Below, piece by piece: positions 24,371 to 60,582 of a DNA stretch of 64,000 nucleotides. The notes beneath the pieces are model-generated. The model did not search any database. It was not told the origin of the DNA and worked only from the letters and a program-made list of their open reading frames with translations. The stretch's first letter is position 1, and each line of letters opens with the position of its first letter. The position numbers and the translations under genes are program-made. The stretch comes from Clytia hemisphaerica (taxonomy: Eukaryota; Cnidaria; Hydrozoa; Leptothecata; Clytiidae). The DNA lies in the NCBI GenBank assembly GCA_902728285.1, contig CACVBU010001102.1, forward strand, positions 558,001 to 622,000. The letters are read 5' to 3'.

Positions 24371-25581
24371 AGTGGCGTTGTTAAGGGCGGTTCAGGGCGG
24401 TGAATGTATTACTGCTTAATAATTTTTTTATTTTTTTTCGTTTTATTTCGTCTGAAAAAAAGATTTAAAATGTTATATCATTAGGGAACAGTACCAGATA
24501 AACTAACATAATAACAGGATTAGCACTTTTCAAGATTTATGGGCGTTGATTGACAAATCCAGTACTACAAACTACTCAGTCAACTTCCATGAAAAAAAAA
24601 CTAATCATTAATGCAGGAACTTTATAGTAGGAACTTTGGTAATTTCTCTAAAGAGTAATTAAAGATAGGCACAGTTTTGTTAGAATTCAACCGTCAAAGT
24701 TGTTAATAAGAACATGATTTTAGACTGAAATTAGTAAAGCCCGGAAAACTGGTGACAAAAGCCCGGAAACCTGGCGACAAAAACCCGTATGCTGAATCCA
24801 ATCTTTCCGATTTTTATAATGGTGACGGCCACTTCAAATTTTTTCAACAAAACGTTTATAATTATGTCACTTCATGACGTTATGAGAAGGGTATGCAGGT
24901 GATGTTCATGGTAGGTGTAATATGGCTCTCTCACCAACAGTATTGCAGGAAAAAATCAACGCCAGAATTTTTGTCTACAGACGATATTGGAATGGTAACA
25001 CTATCCAAAGATAATATAGTATTTAACATACGCATATCAATTCTAACACAAATTATTTTCTTCAGCAATATATAAATAAATAATTCCAGTAAAAACTATT
25101 CGAAACTATTTCAATCTCAATACTTAATTTAATTATATCAACAAATAAAATTCAAAATAATTACAAACAATAACAATGGAATGTTTTTCCTAAAAACAAA
25201 ACTAGATCAAAATTACAAATGAAACAGTGGGTAAAAATATGTCGTCAGATAAAATTGATAACTAAATGATATCAAGGTTATTCGTCACTATTAAATTCGT
25301 TGCAAAACTACGTTGTTACTCCCAAGAAAACAGCTTTGGTTTCCATTTCATTAAGAGACTGTTCATATGGAGGCGGGCTGGTCGGGCTAGATGAGGTGGA
25401 AACAATTTTTTTGAAGTCACGTGATCTATCTTTAGCCATTTGATTCGTTAAAACATGTGACGTTCGAAAAATTTACCTCACCTCATACCGAATAAATCTT
25501 ATGGCAGTGGCGTTATTTTGCATTACTTTGCAATCTCATTTTCAAACAAATTTTGACGTGGAAATTAATAGATGTGTTTTA

Positions 25582-25722
<141 letters not shown>

Positions 25723-26035
25723 CTATAATTGTATTGAAATCAGTGGAAAATTAGTAATAAAGACATAAAACTACGGAAAACAGAAGAAGATTTTCCAGAG
25801 ATTTGATAAGACGCATTTCAATATCAAGTTAAAGATTGCCCAAACATTGTAAAATAAGAAAAATATCATACTTTTGAAGATACATTAATTCGATCACCTA
25901 AAATCATCGAAACCTTCGAAAATATTAATTAAATAAACACAAGTCTTACAGATCTGTTCAGGTTTTGGAATGGTATGCTTCTACCAACTTGTCTAAAATA
26001 TAGTATAAGAGAATGTATTCTTCAATTTTAACCCA

Positions 26036-26230
26036 TTTAGTAAGTAGTCTCCGGCCGCAGTCGGAGGTGACCCGAAGATTCCTTATTCGATAACTATCTA
26101 CCAGAAGGTAGGGAAGGGCGTAACTCTTTTTCCCATGGTTGCTCCACTTTTCCTTAATACTCCTCTTAATTGCTAAGCATCAAGCAGAGAGGATTTCTTT
26201 AATAAGTTAATTTTGACCCCCATATTTTTA
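26036..26230 (-). mobile_element. SINE body, minus orientation
   Basis: CGGCCGCAGTCGGAGGTGAC, CTACCAGAAGGTAGGGAAGG and TGCTAAGCATCAAGCAGAGAGG are the reverse complement of the body of the SINE at 25-262. The tRNA-like head is absent. Confidence 0.7.
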
Positions 26231-26289
26231 TAAGCAGAATATCAACCAAAAATGGACAAGAAAAACGAACGAATAAAAATATGGGTGTT

Positions 26290-26295
26290 TTTATT
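26290..26295 (-). terminator. SHOC1 poly(A) signal AATAAA
   Basis: AATAAA on the minus strand, 23 bp after the TAA stop at 26319. It is the nearest consensus signal to the 3' end of the gene. Confidence 0.55.
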
Positions 26296-26318
26296 AAATA
26301 AAATTAAGTCCATATTGT

Positions 26319-50068
<23,750 letters not shown>

Positions 50069-50248
50069 CTTTGTTCCCTGTATTTACCTGAATTACAAAA
50101 AAATTAAAAGTAGTTGAAGGGAACTTTTTTTGACCCAAACATATTGATGTTCAAAATTTTGGAAAAAAACACAATGCCCCAAACATGTGCAGTCTAGTTT
50201 GGGACTCTCCAGGGGATTAAGGTAGGGTCAAAATGCCTGCAACGTTAC

Positions 50249-50440
50249 AAATCATTTCTAGAAGCTCATTTTGGGCTCAAGTGAAGGGTATCAGTAAGTA
50301 AACGAAGATTCAGTCTAGGCAGATGCTTTTGCAAATTACGCAAAATTTATAAATCAAAAAACATCTGCCTAGACTGAATCTTATTTTACTTAGTTATACG
50401 CTCCTTTTGAGCCCAAAATGAGCTTATGAAAGTGATTTGA
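50249..50440. mobile_element. Near-palindromic MITE just upstream of SHOC1
   Basis: AAGCTCATTTTGGGCTCAA and GATTCAGTCTAGGCAGATG are mirrored by CATCTGCCTAGACTGAATC and GAGCCCAAAATGAGCTT. The loop is about 35 bp. Confidence 0.82.
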
Positions 50441-50599
50441 ACCCGCCTTATTCCCTTTGAGCTTTCTATAAGTTCAAAATCACCAAGTGGTCTGAAAAAG
50501 TTTGGGTGGTGTGGTATTTTTTCGGCTCCGAGGAAACCCCAATATTTAAAGCATGCTTTAATTTTTTAGTGTGACCCCCCCCCCCCCCCAATATAGACC

Positions 50600-52862
50600 T
50601 TTTGCTACTTTAATGAGGTAAAATTTCGCAGGGATTAAATTTTGTGGATTTCGCAGATTTGGGTGTCTTCCACAAAATTAAGTCCCAATGGAAATTTGGA
50701 AAGGCCTTTATATCCGAATTATTTTTAATGGCATCAAAGAAGTGCTAATAGCAACAACCAACACAACATGCATGTTTCTGTAGTAAAAAGCACAAAATTG
50801 TCAAAATATTGTCTCTCAATACTGCCATCCGAAAAATTAAGTCAGTTGTTGTGCGCAGATTTTTAATACTTGCACAGATTTGTAATACCTGCGCAGATTT
50901 GTAATAGATTTTGCGCGAATTTGTAATACTTGAGCTGCGCAGAAATGTAGTACTTCTCTGCCCAGATTTGTAATTTGGAATATAGATTTTTACTTCGAGG
51001 GCATATGTTTCCCACGAAGAAAAGTTTCGAAAAAAAGACTTAGAAAATATCAGAAAATCACACAAAGGTTGTATATATTTTGTATGAACATTAACTTTAA
51101 TGAAAATTAGCTTTTGGCAGTTGGTTCTTTCAATACAAACATGGGATTGGAAATAATTTTAAGCATTTTCATTTTTCTTATAAGCATCAACTTTATAAGA
51201 AACGAATCAATATATTTTAATCTAATGAAAATTGGCTTTTGGCTGTTGGTTCTTTCAATACAAACATGGGATTGGGAATAATTTTAATATTTTCATTTTT
51301 CTTATAAGCATCAACTTTATAAGAAACAAAACAATATCTTTTAATCTAATGAAAATTGGCTTTCGGCTTGGTTCTTTCAATACAAATATGGGAAATCAAT
51401 ATTTTCTTATCATATCATCTTATAAGCTGTTCATCAATTTTGGTACTACCTCTTGAAATGATAAAATGTTGACAAAAATATTTTTATATCATAACAGTGT
51501 GCTTATAGAGTGCTTATAAAGATAAATACGTCCACGTTATTCTCCGTAACTTGTTTACTTTGAAATAAACAGTTACTGACAAGAAATAATTTTTATTTTA
51601 GGAGTTATTGATTAGTTTCCTATAAAAGCAGTGCTTATAAAAAATAAATACCGGGTGACCCACAAAAAAGTTCAGACGTTTCCCGACGTCTTGAGGCCGA
51701 ACAAATGTCCCAAAGTGCTTGGAGTTTTGATATTTAGAAAGTAGATATACTAACTTAAAATTTGAGCTATCACTTTTTAAATTTGACCTACTTGTTCTCT
51801 ACTTATGAGCTTTTAAAGTCAAAATTCACTTTTCGGAAAGTGTAAAAAACACGTAAAAAAGGGGTATCAAATTTGGTATTTTTAGACGTTTTTGATATAC
51901 AGTTTTTGAAAAAAATCTGAAAAATCTACAAAAGGCGCCAATTTTTATAAAACTAGTCTTGTTTTAAAACAAAAATTACTTTTAAAGGTGTTTTTATTGA
52001 TTATTAATGTCATAAAACTCGTTAAATAAGTCAATTTGTAAGTGATTTTCTAATTGATTGCATAATTTTAATACCTCTTTTTTACGTGTTTTTTACACTT
52101 TCCGAAAAGAGAATTTTGACTTTAAAAGCTCATAAGTAGAGAACAAGTTGGTAAAATTTAAAAAGTGATAGCTCAAATTTTAAGTTAGGATATCTACTTT
52201 CTAAATATCAAAACTCCAAGCACTTTGGGACATTTGTTCGGCCTCAAGACGTTGGGAAACGTCTGAACTTTTTCGTGGGTCACCCGGTATGTTCATGTTA
52301 TTCTTTGTACCTTGTTTACTTCGAAATAAACAATTACAGACAAGAAATAATTTTTATTTTACGAGTTATTGATTAGTTTCTTATAAAAGCAGTTGTTATA
52401 AAAAATTACAGTATGTCCGTGCTATTCTCATAAACAATTTTTATATTACCATATAAATTTCTTATAAAGTCACTGCTTAGAAAAGAAATATTAATTGATT
52501 ATTTATTCGATGTGCTCAATAATCACAACTTTATTTGGGTATTATTTTCTAAGTTTTTTTTAATGCATTTTGTTTGCAGAATAGAATTTGGTTACCAATG
52601 AAAATATCAATTCCAAATTACAAATCTGCGCAGAGAAGTATTACATTTCTGCGCAGCTCAAGTATTACAAATTTGCGCAAAGTTTATTACAAATCTGCGC
52701 AGGTATTACAAATCTGCACAGAAAGTATTACAAATCTGCGCAGGTTTCACAAATCTGCAAAAGTATTACAAATCTGCGCACAACACAGTACCCAATTAAG
52801 TCCTTGCAAAACCTAAAAGTTTTGTGGATGTGCTTAACCACAAAATTTAATCCCCCCTAAAT
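50600..52862. mobile_element. Composite: foldback element inside a TTTCGCGG-family MITE
   Basis: Outer ends GGTAAAATTTCGCAGGGATT and CCACAAAATTTAATCCCCCC belong to the family at 32905-33257. Inside are inverted arms (about 50830-51000 and 52605-52800) made of 19-24-bp units such as CAAATCTGCGCAGGTATTA. Between the arms are three 124-bp tandem copies (51098-51440) and a pair of ~110-bp direct repeats (51527-51640, 52290-52402) flanking the MITE at 51651-52287. Confidence 0.75.
51651..52287. mobile_element. Tc1/mariner-type MITE with ~230-bp inverted ends
   Basis: TA|CCGGGTGACCCACAAAAAAG at the left and CTTTTTCGTGGGTCACCCGG|TA at the right. The arms are about 230 bp and very similar (GTCCCAAAGTGCTTGGAG; CATAAGTAGAGAACAAG). 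A solo end occurs near 54958-54983. Confidence 0.88.
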
Positions 52863-53540
52863 TGGACGCCATGCTCTTCAAACTTTTACTTTCGATTTTC
52901 AATTTCTTCTATCTCTATATTTTGATATGCTTAAATTGGATTCTACCATTCTTGCATGAAGCTTTGCTAGCAATTTTTAAGCAGAAGGCAATTCTTTTAC
53001 GGGCCTCTTCTTTTTTGATCTCTTAATTTGTCAATCTTAAAATTTGAGGTGTGAAAACATTTTTTCCCTTTTTCTAATCTTCATTTTTGAACAATTTCAA
53101 GAGCACTTTGAAATCTGAACACTCACTCTCATTTTCTTTTTCATTTTTAAATATCTAATTTTCAAATTTTCAAAGTCGTTCAAAATCTTTCAAGGTCACC
53201 CTCGAATGTTTGCCCACAATGACTAGCCATGATGGCTGAAATATTCCTAACATAAGAATAGTTTTATAATACTCCTGATTGTGGTATGTAGATTTAAGCA
53301 ATGCAAGATCTTCTTCCCTTGCCACTAGATTGGAAGAAAGCAGCAGTTTCAATTCGATTTGCTTTCAAAATAACCATATCCTTTTTCACTTTTCTTGAAA
53401 AATCAGCTTGGTGAAAGTAGCAAAAAAATGCTTTAGATTTTGATAATGTTCTTGAAACATATTAAAATTATCTTATGTAATTTTTTTCTTCGAAAATACA
53501 AGACATTGTATTATTGGTTGATTTTCCTTGAAAAATACTG

Positions 53541-53725
53541 TAAGTTGGTCTAATGTCAACATCCCTCTTCTAATACCGACACACTGTTTTAGAGATATGA
53601 AAAATAGGAAGGTCGGGATCACTGATAAACAAAATATTTTTTCCTCTTTGATCGCTTAGCTAAGAATATTATCTCTAAAGAAGGGTGTTGAAATTAGAAG
53701 AGGGGTGTCATATTAGACCAACTTA
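53541..53725. mobile_element. MITE with TAAGTTGGTCTAAT ends
   Basis: TAAGTTGGTCTAATGTCAAC and the reverse complement of TAAGTTGGTCTAATATGACA form ends of about 35 bp around a 185-bp element. Confidence 0.78.
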
Positions 53726-53838
53726 CCATACAAGAATTTACAAGTGTTTTTCTCGAGCGAACCCCAATAAAACCCCATAGGGTTACCCATATTCACGAAT
53801 TAAATCTTGATTTATAGAAAGCTGGTAAAATAATTAAA

Positions 53839-54095
53839 TGTATTCGATCATTCTGTGAGCATTGGTTCGATAGCTCTCATTCGTTCTGACATGTACTTGC
53901 GCTACTTTGAGAATCCCGGCACTTTTGTCACAACAGTGGAGCTGCACTAGAGAGCCAACTTAATGACCTCAAACCCGTCTCACTGATCCACTGAGCCCTT
54001 GCGACGCAAGTTCATTGCGAACGAATGAGGCCGCCCTGGCGGGACGCCTCACCTTTAGCCTTGTGTTACACACTGATCGAATACACCCTTATAAT
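53839..54095. mobile_element. Foldback repeat with GTATTCGATCA ends
   Basis: GTATTCGATCATTCTGTGAG at the left and CACACTGATCGAATAC at the right are inverted. A second inner pair (CTCATTCGTTC / GAACGAATGAG) adds to the fold. It is GC-richer than its surroundings. Confidence 0.65.
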
Positions 54096-54164
54096 GGTTT
54101 GCTTTACATACGACTCGAACACTTTTGAGTGAAAAATCACTTGTGGTTTTTTCTCACGCATGCG

Positions 54165-54710
54165 TAATACAAGTTAGGGAAATCAATTTTCCCTAACCTG
54201 AAAATAATTTTCCCGAACTTAGGCTCTAATTTGTGACAGTTTAAAATTTTTGATTGAATTGTCTTATTTGAAGGTCTGATAAATAAGTTTTGATTTAATT
54301 AATTGTTTAAAGGATACACTCAAATTTAAAGAGTTCGGGAAATCAAATTTCCCAATCTGGGAAATTTTATTTCCCTAATTTGAGAAATCACATTTCCCGA
54401 TCCAGAGAAAGAATAGAATAAAACAAGCAAGGTCACAATTCGTGATATTTCCTTTCCCTAGCTTGTAGAAAGTAATCATTTTAAAAACTCGTGATCTCTC
54501 TTTTCCCGACTCATCCATAATCAGTTTAGAAAAACTTGGGATTTTTAATTTCCCGATGCAATTCTGAATGGGCAACTAAAATGTTAAAAATATTAGTTTT
54601 CCACGTGTGGAAATACGTGGAAATCTGTTTTCACTAACACATTGGTAATACACTTCCAGCATGGGAAAATAGGTTTCCCTAGTTTCCTTACTTTTCCCAG
54701 ACTTAAAATT
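54165..54710. repeat. Degenerate 'AAATTTCCC...GGGAAAT' repeat tract
   Basis: More than ten short elements of the form TTTCCC or GGGAAA occur every 20-50 bp, often paired (CGGGAAATCAAATTTCCC). The tract resembles decayed small foldbacks. No frame is conserved. Confidence 0.5.
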
Positions 54711-56289
54711 CTAGACTAATGTGATCAAATAAAAAACCACATCTGAAAATGAACAATCCCTAGGCTAAGGAATCAAAAAATTTTTCCTGTGATCTTTGTC
54801 TTAATGCAGGGGAGTAAACCTAAGATCTCGATAACTACTTTTCCAAAATTAAAAAATAATACATCAAAATTTAAGTTTCCCTTTCTTCTTTACCATGAAA
54901 AAAGAATTTTGTTAAAATCCAAATTCTTTTCGGACACAGTTACCCTCCAAACTGTTATACTTTTTCGTGGGTCAACCGGTAGATCCTGAGATCACATTTT
55001 TTGTTGATTCCACACGATTTACCCTTGTCTTTCACTGTCCCTATCATTGACAATAAAACAAACGATTTTCTGTGAAGAGTCTTATAAACATTCCAACAAC
55101 TTCCATCGTAATGATCTGTCTCAGCTCTACCATTTTTAACATGTTCCGAAGATTGAGCCGAGAACGCTCACAGAATGCCAGCGAGCTTCCGCGTGGGTGA
55201 AAAACTTTAATCTGTCAATCATCTTCACAAGCGAAGAGACGCGAAGCGATTCTAGCTTTACGATAGTGCCGTGGATAATCATTGAATAGTATTCAATCAT
55301 CATTATCCCATTATTTTCATTCCTAGAACTTTTGCAAAAAAAAGGAAAAATACAAAAATTGTATTTTTTACTGCTCTATTCACATACTGAATTTGAAAAA
55401 TCTTCTACGTGGCATTTTTTTGTAAACTTTAAAAAACTGATTTTTGTCCTGCTTTTGTGGGACTTTAGCTTAAGTGCTTGCGTGCGACATAGGGTACAAA
55501 GTCCAAATATGTGTTTCCCGTAATTTTTGTATGAAGAGTAAGTCTATACAACTATGCAGCATTTTTGTTTTGATTTAACTTTGTATTTTAATGACCAGCC
55601 AGGTCATTTATTTGAGGGCTATGCATGTTAACCTCCACTGATGCACAAGTTACCCTATCTCCACGGTTACTGTTTCAACCCTTCCTTATACAATACGGAT
55701 AGTCAGAAATATTGTTCCTGTTTGTTGTGGCATGGCCCGTGGCACGTGCGTTTTGGAAAAATGACCCTACAAGATTTGACTATATCTTTTTATTCCATGA
55801 AGCAATTACTTTCAAATAAAAAATATATTGACAGTGAATGGGTAAGCTTTCTAGAAATCCAAACAAAAATTGCATAGCTTTTACCAAAAATAGCACTTTA
55901 CTTTAGGATCAGAAACAGTCAAAAACCAGCTTTTTCCAATTTTCATTGAGTTACAGGAATTAATTCCTTGTTTGTTTTTATCTAAAATTTTCAGTATCGG
56001 TGGCCAACATGGTTCCCTCGCTCATATCAAGGAGGGGTGGGACGGGGTTAAGAGAATTAAAGTTTCTAAGTAAAATCTTAATTATCACCCAAAAAAGTGC
56101 CTTTTAAATAGATAGTCCCAGCCTTATCCCTCCTTCAGTAAAGCTTCCTATACTTTTTGTCCTTCAGTAAAACCAAAAATATTGGCCTTAATTGTTTGCT
56201 TTCAGTTCCTGTAGCCAGTAGTGTGACCCCCTGTATTTCCATTTTATTTTGCGCGGGTTTTTAAATAGAGATGTCACATGACTCAAATC

Positions 56290-56500
56290 CCGTGTCTTAT
56301 TGGACTAGAGAAAGCGAAAGTGAAATCGCGCGATCTGATTGGATGAAAAATTTCCATGTAAACTGACACAAAAATAATTCTTAAACAAGATGGCGGCAAG
56401 AAAAGCACGTCTTTTGCTTTGGACGAAAAGTTTTATCTTATCTTTATCTCATTTACTTTAATTAGTAGAGGCTTCTTCAATGTTTTTGGGGAAGGTAAGT
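56290..56500 (+). promoter_or_regulatory. Possible promoter and 5' non-coding exon
   Basis: Two inverted CCAAT boxes (ATTGG near 56300 and 56338) precede AAGATGGCGGC at 56397-56407, an exact YY1 core often found at housekeeping start sites. GGGGAAG|GTAAGT at 56494 is a good donor. The ATG inside the YY1 core opens only 23 codons. No downstream exon was found before the window ends. Confidence 0.35.
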
Positions 56501-56600
56501 CTATAAAAGTTATTTGTTCTTCGGTGAAAAAAAGTGTTTAAAAAAGCATTTTTTGTGCTCAAGGTTTATTTTTCTTTGCAAATTTTGTCTTCAATCTTAA

Positions 56601-57110
56601 GGCCAGGCCCAATTGATAGTTTGGTTCATGTCCTCCGACCGACTCTAAATTTTTGAGAAAAATTGTTTCACTTTGAGTCGGAAAAATCAAATAAATTTTG
56701 TCTCCTTTCACATGATAACTATTGCGGTTCTTTTTAAATGACTGCTTTGATTCTTCTATAAACAACATCCACTTTGCGCACAGAAAATGTCCCGGTGTAA
56801 CCCGTACTTGAAAACAGATATTTAGCACCTAAAAGTAGAGAGTCACAGCTGTATTCCTTTAAGCACACCCGAGAACACCTTAATCTCCAAATAGAAGTTA
56901 TCTTGCGATCGCGGCGCGTGCCTATTTGGATCCGGGCTTTAGGCTATTTCTTTACATTCGCAGTTGGATTCCAGGATTGCACGATTGCTTTAGAGGAATT
57001 TCAGAAATTGAGGTTTTTGGTGGGAAAATGAAGGTTCCAGTTTTAGCTACTGACCGACCCATTTTTCAAAGATCCCAGAACACGAACCAAACAATCAATT
57101 GGGCCTGGCC
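56601..57110. mobile_element. MITE with GGCCAGGCCCAATTGAT ends
   Basis: GGCCAGGCCCAATTGATAGT at the left and ATCAATTGGGCCTGGCC at the right, with arms of about 33 bp. The flanks are TTAA and TAAA, so a TTAA-type target is possible but not exact. Confidence 0.75.
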
Positions 57111-57120
57111 TAAATATATA

Positions 57121-57491
57121 GTTGCCAACTTATGAGAATGGAAATGCGGGACAATGAGCAAGTGAAAAGATTGAGCTGGGGGTTTTTGGGGCGCTCTAAG
57201 CCCCCCCCCCCCCAACTGGGGTGTTAGGAAAAAATTTTTAGGCCTGAAATGACGTAGGAATGGTTAAAAACAATATAAAATTAGAAATAAATTTTCAACC
57301 AGATAAATATTAGGTGTACTGGACATGGTTCATGTAGTACTATTACATCTCTGTCCAACGCGTATCCGATGTATTGAATACGAATTTCTGAGTTTTCTCC
57401 AAAACGCGGGACATCTAAGGTATGCGGGCGGAACTCGGGACAAAGAGCTTAAATGCGGGACTGTCCCGCTCAATGCCGGACGGTTGGCAAC
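57121..57491. mobile_element. MITE with GTTGCCAAC ends
   Basis: TA|GTTGCCAAC to GTTGGCAAC|TA, 371 bp, with ATGCGGGACA / TGTCCCGC segments facing each other. It lies 10 bp from the preceding element. Confidence 0.78.
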
Positions 57492-57663
57492 TATGTAAAT
57501 AGATGAATGAGTATTTCACTGATGGTTATGATTTTTCCACAGAACATAGTAAAACTATAGACTTTTTTTCAAAGAGGACATCCTGTTGAATAATTATGTA
57601 GTCCATCCATAAAAACAATTATAGAGCCATGCATAATTACTGTATCATGCATATTGTAATAAT

Positions 57664-58275
57664 CAGTCAGGATTAACCGCCTAAATAGGAACAAATTTTT
57701 CGATTTCACAAATATTCTTATCTAGGATATAGGTACTTATCTAGGAATAATTTTTATTCTAAGCTAGGAACATTTTCTTTCTTCTCCAAATTTTTCCTTT
57801 CAAAACAAAGTTGCATGTTCAAGTTATGACTAATAGATGTAATAATACAAAGTGGTTTCTTCTTCCAAAAATCAGCACTTTTGGTGGGTGGAAGGGTGGA
57901 AAATCTTAGCTTTTGTAAAAAATATCTTAAATAGGAACATTTTAAGGCTCTCTTTACCAAAAAACGGGATTTGATGTGTAAATAGACCATTAATAAGCAG
58001 TGGAATCTGCCTGGAAACTTTAAAATGCAATAACTCAATACTGCAAATTGATGAATCTTTCTGAAATTTGGAACACAGTTAGAAAATACCTAAATGAAAA
58101 CATAGATAATAATTGATACATGCGACTTTTTTTAGTTTTAGTGTAAAATAAAAATTTCTAAAATATTCTAATCTTAATTAAGAATTATTCCTAGAAAAGT
58201 ACCTATATATATCCTAGATAAGAATATTTGTGAAATCGAAAAATTTGTTCCTATTTAGGCGGTTAGTCCTGACTG
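57664..58275. mobile_element. MITE, 612 bp, ATAAT target duplication
   Basis: CAGTCAGGATTAACCGCC at the left and GGCGGTTAGTCCTGACTG at the right, with arms of about 100 bp sharing AATAGGAACAAATTTTTCG and TATTCTTATCTAGGATATA. ATAAT flanks both ends (57659-57663, 58276-58280). It has no coding capacity. Confidence 0.85.
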
Positions 58276-58483
58276 ATAATTATGCATGGTTTTATCATTG
58301 TTTTTTGCAAAGTGAATTTATGAGCACTATATTGTGCACGTACCTTTAACTTCTATCCCAAGCGAAAATTTGCTATAAAATTTGCTATATAAATCACATC
58401 TTCAAACCGATGATTTTATCAAAATGACCTTAAATGGTTTGGCTTAAAGCCACGAAAACTTTCTCGGTTTGGTAGCTAGGACT

Positions 58484-59846
58484 GCGAAAAATGCTGTTTT
58501 AAAATGGTGTACCCTAGCAGTGAACAGCAAAAAAATTACCAGAAGCCGAAACACGAACTTAGAATCTGAAGTTGATCAGATTGCCGCGCGGGCGGCACGC
58601 ATCTAAGCAATCTAAGCAGTGGTTCTTTGGTTTTAAATATTTATTTTGCTGTTAAATGAAAAAAAATTAGTTTGAACGGTGACAGAAAGGATCTTCATCA
58701 TCCCTCAACTTTTAACAGCAAGTATCATATATCAAATAAAGTCAATCAATAAGAGGTTTTTGCAAGTCGCGCGGGCGGAAGGAGTGCTCTTTTAGTGAAC
58801 GAAACTTACCTTGCAAAATCAAGTGGATATTCTATGATAAAGAAGTACAGAGGTAATCAAATTTGTCGAATTTGTCAAGAATTAAATCAAAACTGCCCAA
58901 CCAACAAACCATCTTTGTACATTTTTGTTATTGTTTTATTTTTATGTTTTGATGATTTCGACAGACACGATTCGTGATTTGAATAAAAATGTTCGATATC
59001 ATTCGACGAATATCGTTCGATTTCATTAAGGCACCATTTACACTAGAATAACTAGAAGGAAAAAAAGAGTGATGCGCGGGCGGCGACGGGTGTGTTGTGC
59101 CGCCATGGATTATGTGGTGTATTTGGCATTAAGGCTATTACTCTTGCTTTATTAGAGGGATTTTTAGAGTGTCTCTTATTTTGCTAGCAACTTGCGAATT
59201 GAGGTGGAGTCTGGCTAGTCTCATCTGCTGGACTACATAATAGACCTTTTTTCAAAGAGGCCACCCTGTTGAATAATTAAGAAAAATGCCGTTTTAAAAT
59301 GGTGTACCCTAACAGTGAACAGCAACAAAATTACTGGAAGCCGAAACACGGACTTAGAATCTGAAGTTGATCAAATTGCTGCGCGGGCGGCCCTCATCTA
59401 AGCATAGCAATCTAAGCAGTGGTTCTTTGGTTTTAAATGTTTATTTTGCTGTTAAATGGAAAAAAATTAGTTTGAACGTTGACAGAAAGGATCTTCGTCA
59501 TCCCTTGACTTTTAACAGCAAGTATCAAGTATCAAATAAGGTCAATTAATGAGAGCTTTTGCAAGTCGCGCGGGCGGGCGATAGGAGTGCTCTTTTAATG
59601 AACGAAACTTACCTTGCAATAACCAAGTGGATATTCTATGATAAAGAAGTACGGAGGTAATCAAATTTGTTGAATTTGTCAAGAAATAAATCAAAAATGC
59701 CCAAGAACCAACAAGCCATCTTTGTACATTTTTGTTTTATTTTTATGTTTTGATGATTTCGACAGACGATTCGTGATTCGAATAAAAATGTTCGATCGTT
59801 CGACTAATATCGTTCGATTTTATTAAGGCACCATTTACACTAGAAT
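58484..59846. repeat. Tandem duplication of a ~570-bp segment
   Basis: Copy 1 (58484-59054) and copy 2 (59277-59846) are over 90% alike by eye, from ATGC(T/C)GTTTTAAAATGG to CCATTTACACTAGAATAA. They are separated by about 220 bp that also recurs after copy 2 at 60590-60800. Confidence 0.85.
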
Positions 59847-59851
59847 AAATA

Positions 59852-60582
59852 GACCTTTTCGCCTTTCCGTCCGCCATCTTGAATTGTATGCAAAAATACA
59901 GGAACGAAAATGCCGTGGTTGGATTTAGTTGGAATGTATGCAAAACATATGCAAGTTTACACAAAGACTAAAAAGACAACAAAGTATCTTATAAATAAAT
60001 ATCATGATCATTAGAACAATAAAAGATGGAATTTCTTAATCCAAAAGGAAATATTTACAGAACAACAAAAGCCTTTTAGGAATTTGTTCTTAAAGACATT
60101 GCATATTCTGTTTTCATGTCATTAAAAAATTCCACGAAGACCGAGTACACACATCAAACTTTCAAAACATGCAAACTGAAAGCAGTAATTATGACGTCAC
60201 ACTTTATCAATGTTTTGATCTGATCATTTGGCGGCTCTATTCCCAGGAGAATAATTTGCCGTCAGCCGAATAAGGATTGTTTTTTACCTTCGCGGGTGAT
60301 TTTTTCAGTTTGAGTTTATGTCTAATGTTATTGATTTTTGAAGTGCTTGTTCTAAGAGATGAGCGAATATAATTATTTTTAGTTTTCAAGAGAAGCAAAT
60401 TTAATCTTTCTTCTACAAGATTACACTTAAATATAATGCCAATTATGCATGTAAGTTTTTAATTAATACTTTCTTTTTGCATATGTTTAGCATACTTTCT
60501 AAGGGAATTTCACCACGGCAATTTGGCCACCATAATTTTTGCATACAATTCAATATGGCGGATGGAAAGGCGAAAAGGTCTA
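59852..60582. mobile_element. MITE, 731 bp, with empty-site paralog
   Basis: GACCTTTTCGCCTTTCCGTC at the left is mirrored at the right, with arms of about 46 bp including CAATTCAA(G/T)ATGGCGGA. The paralogous site at 59045-59055 lacks the insert (AATAACTAGAAGG), giving a TA target. Confidence 0.85.
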
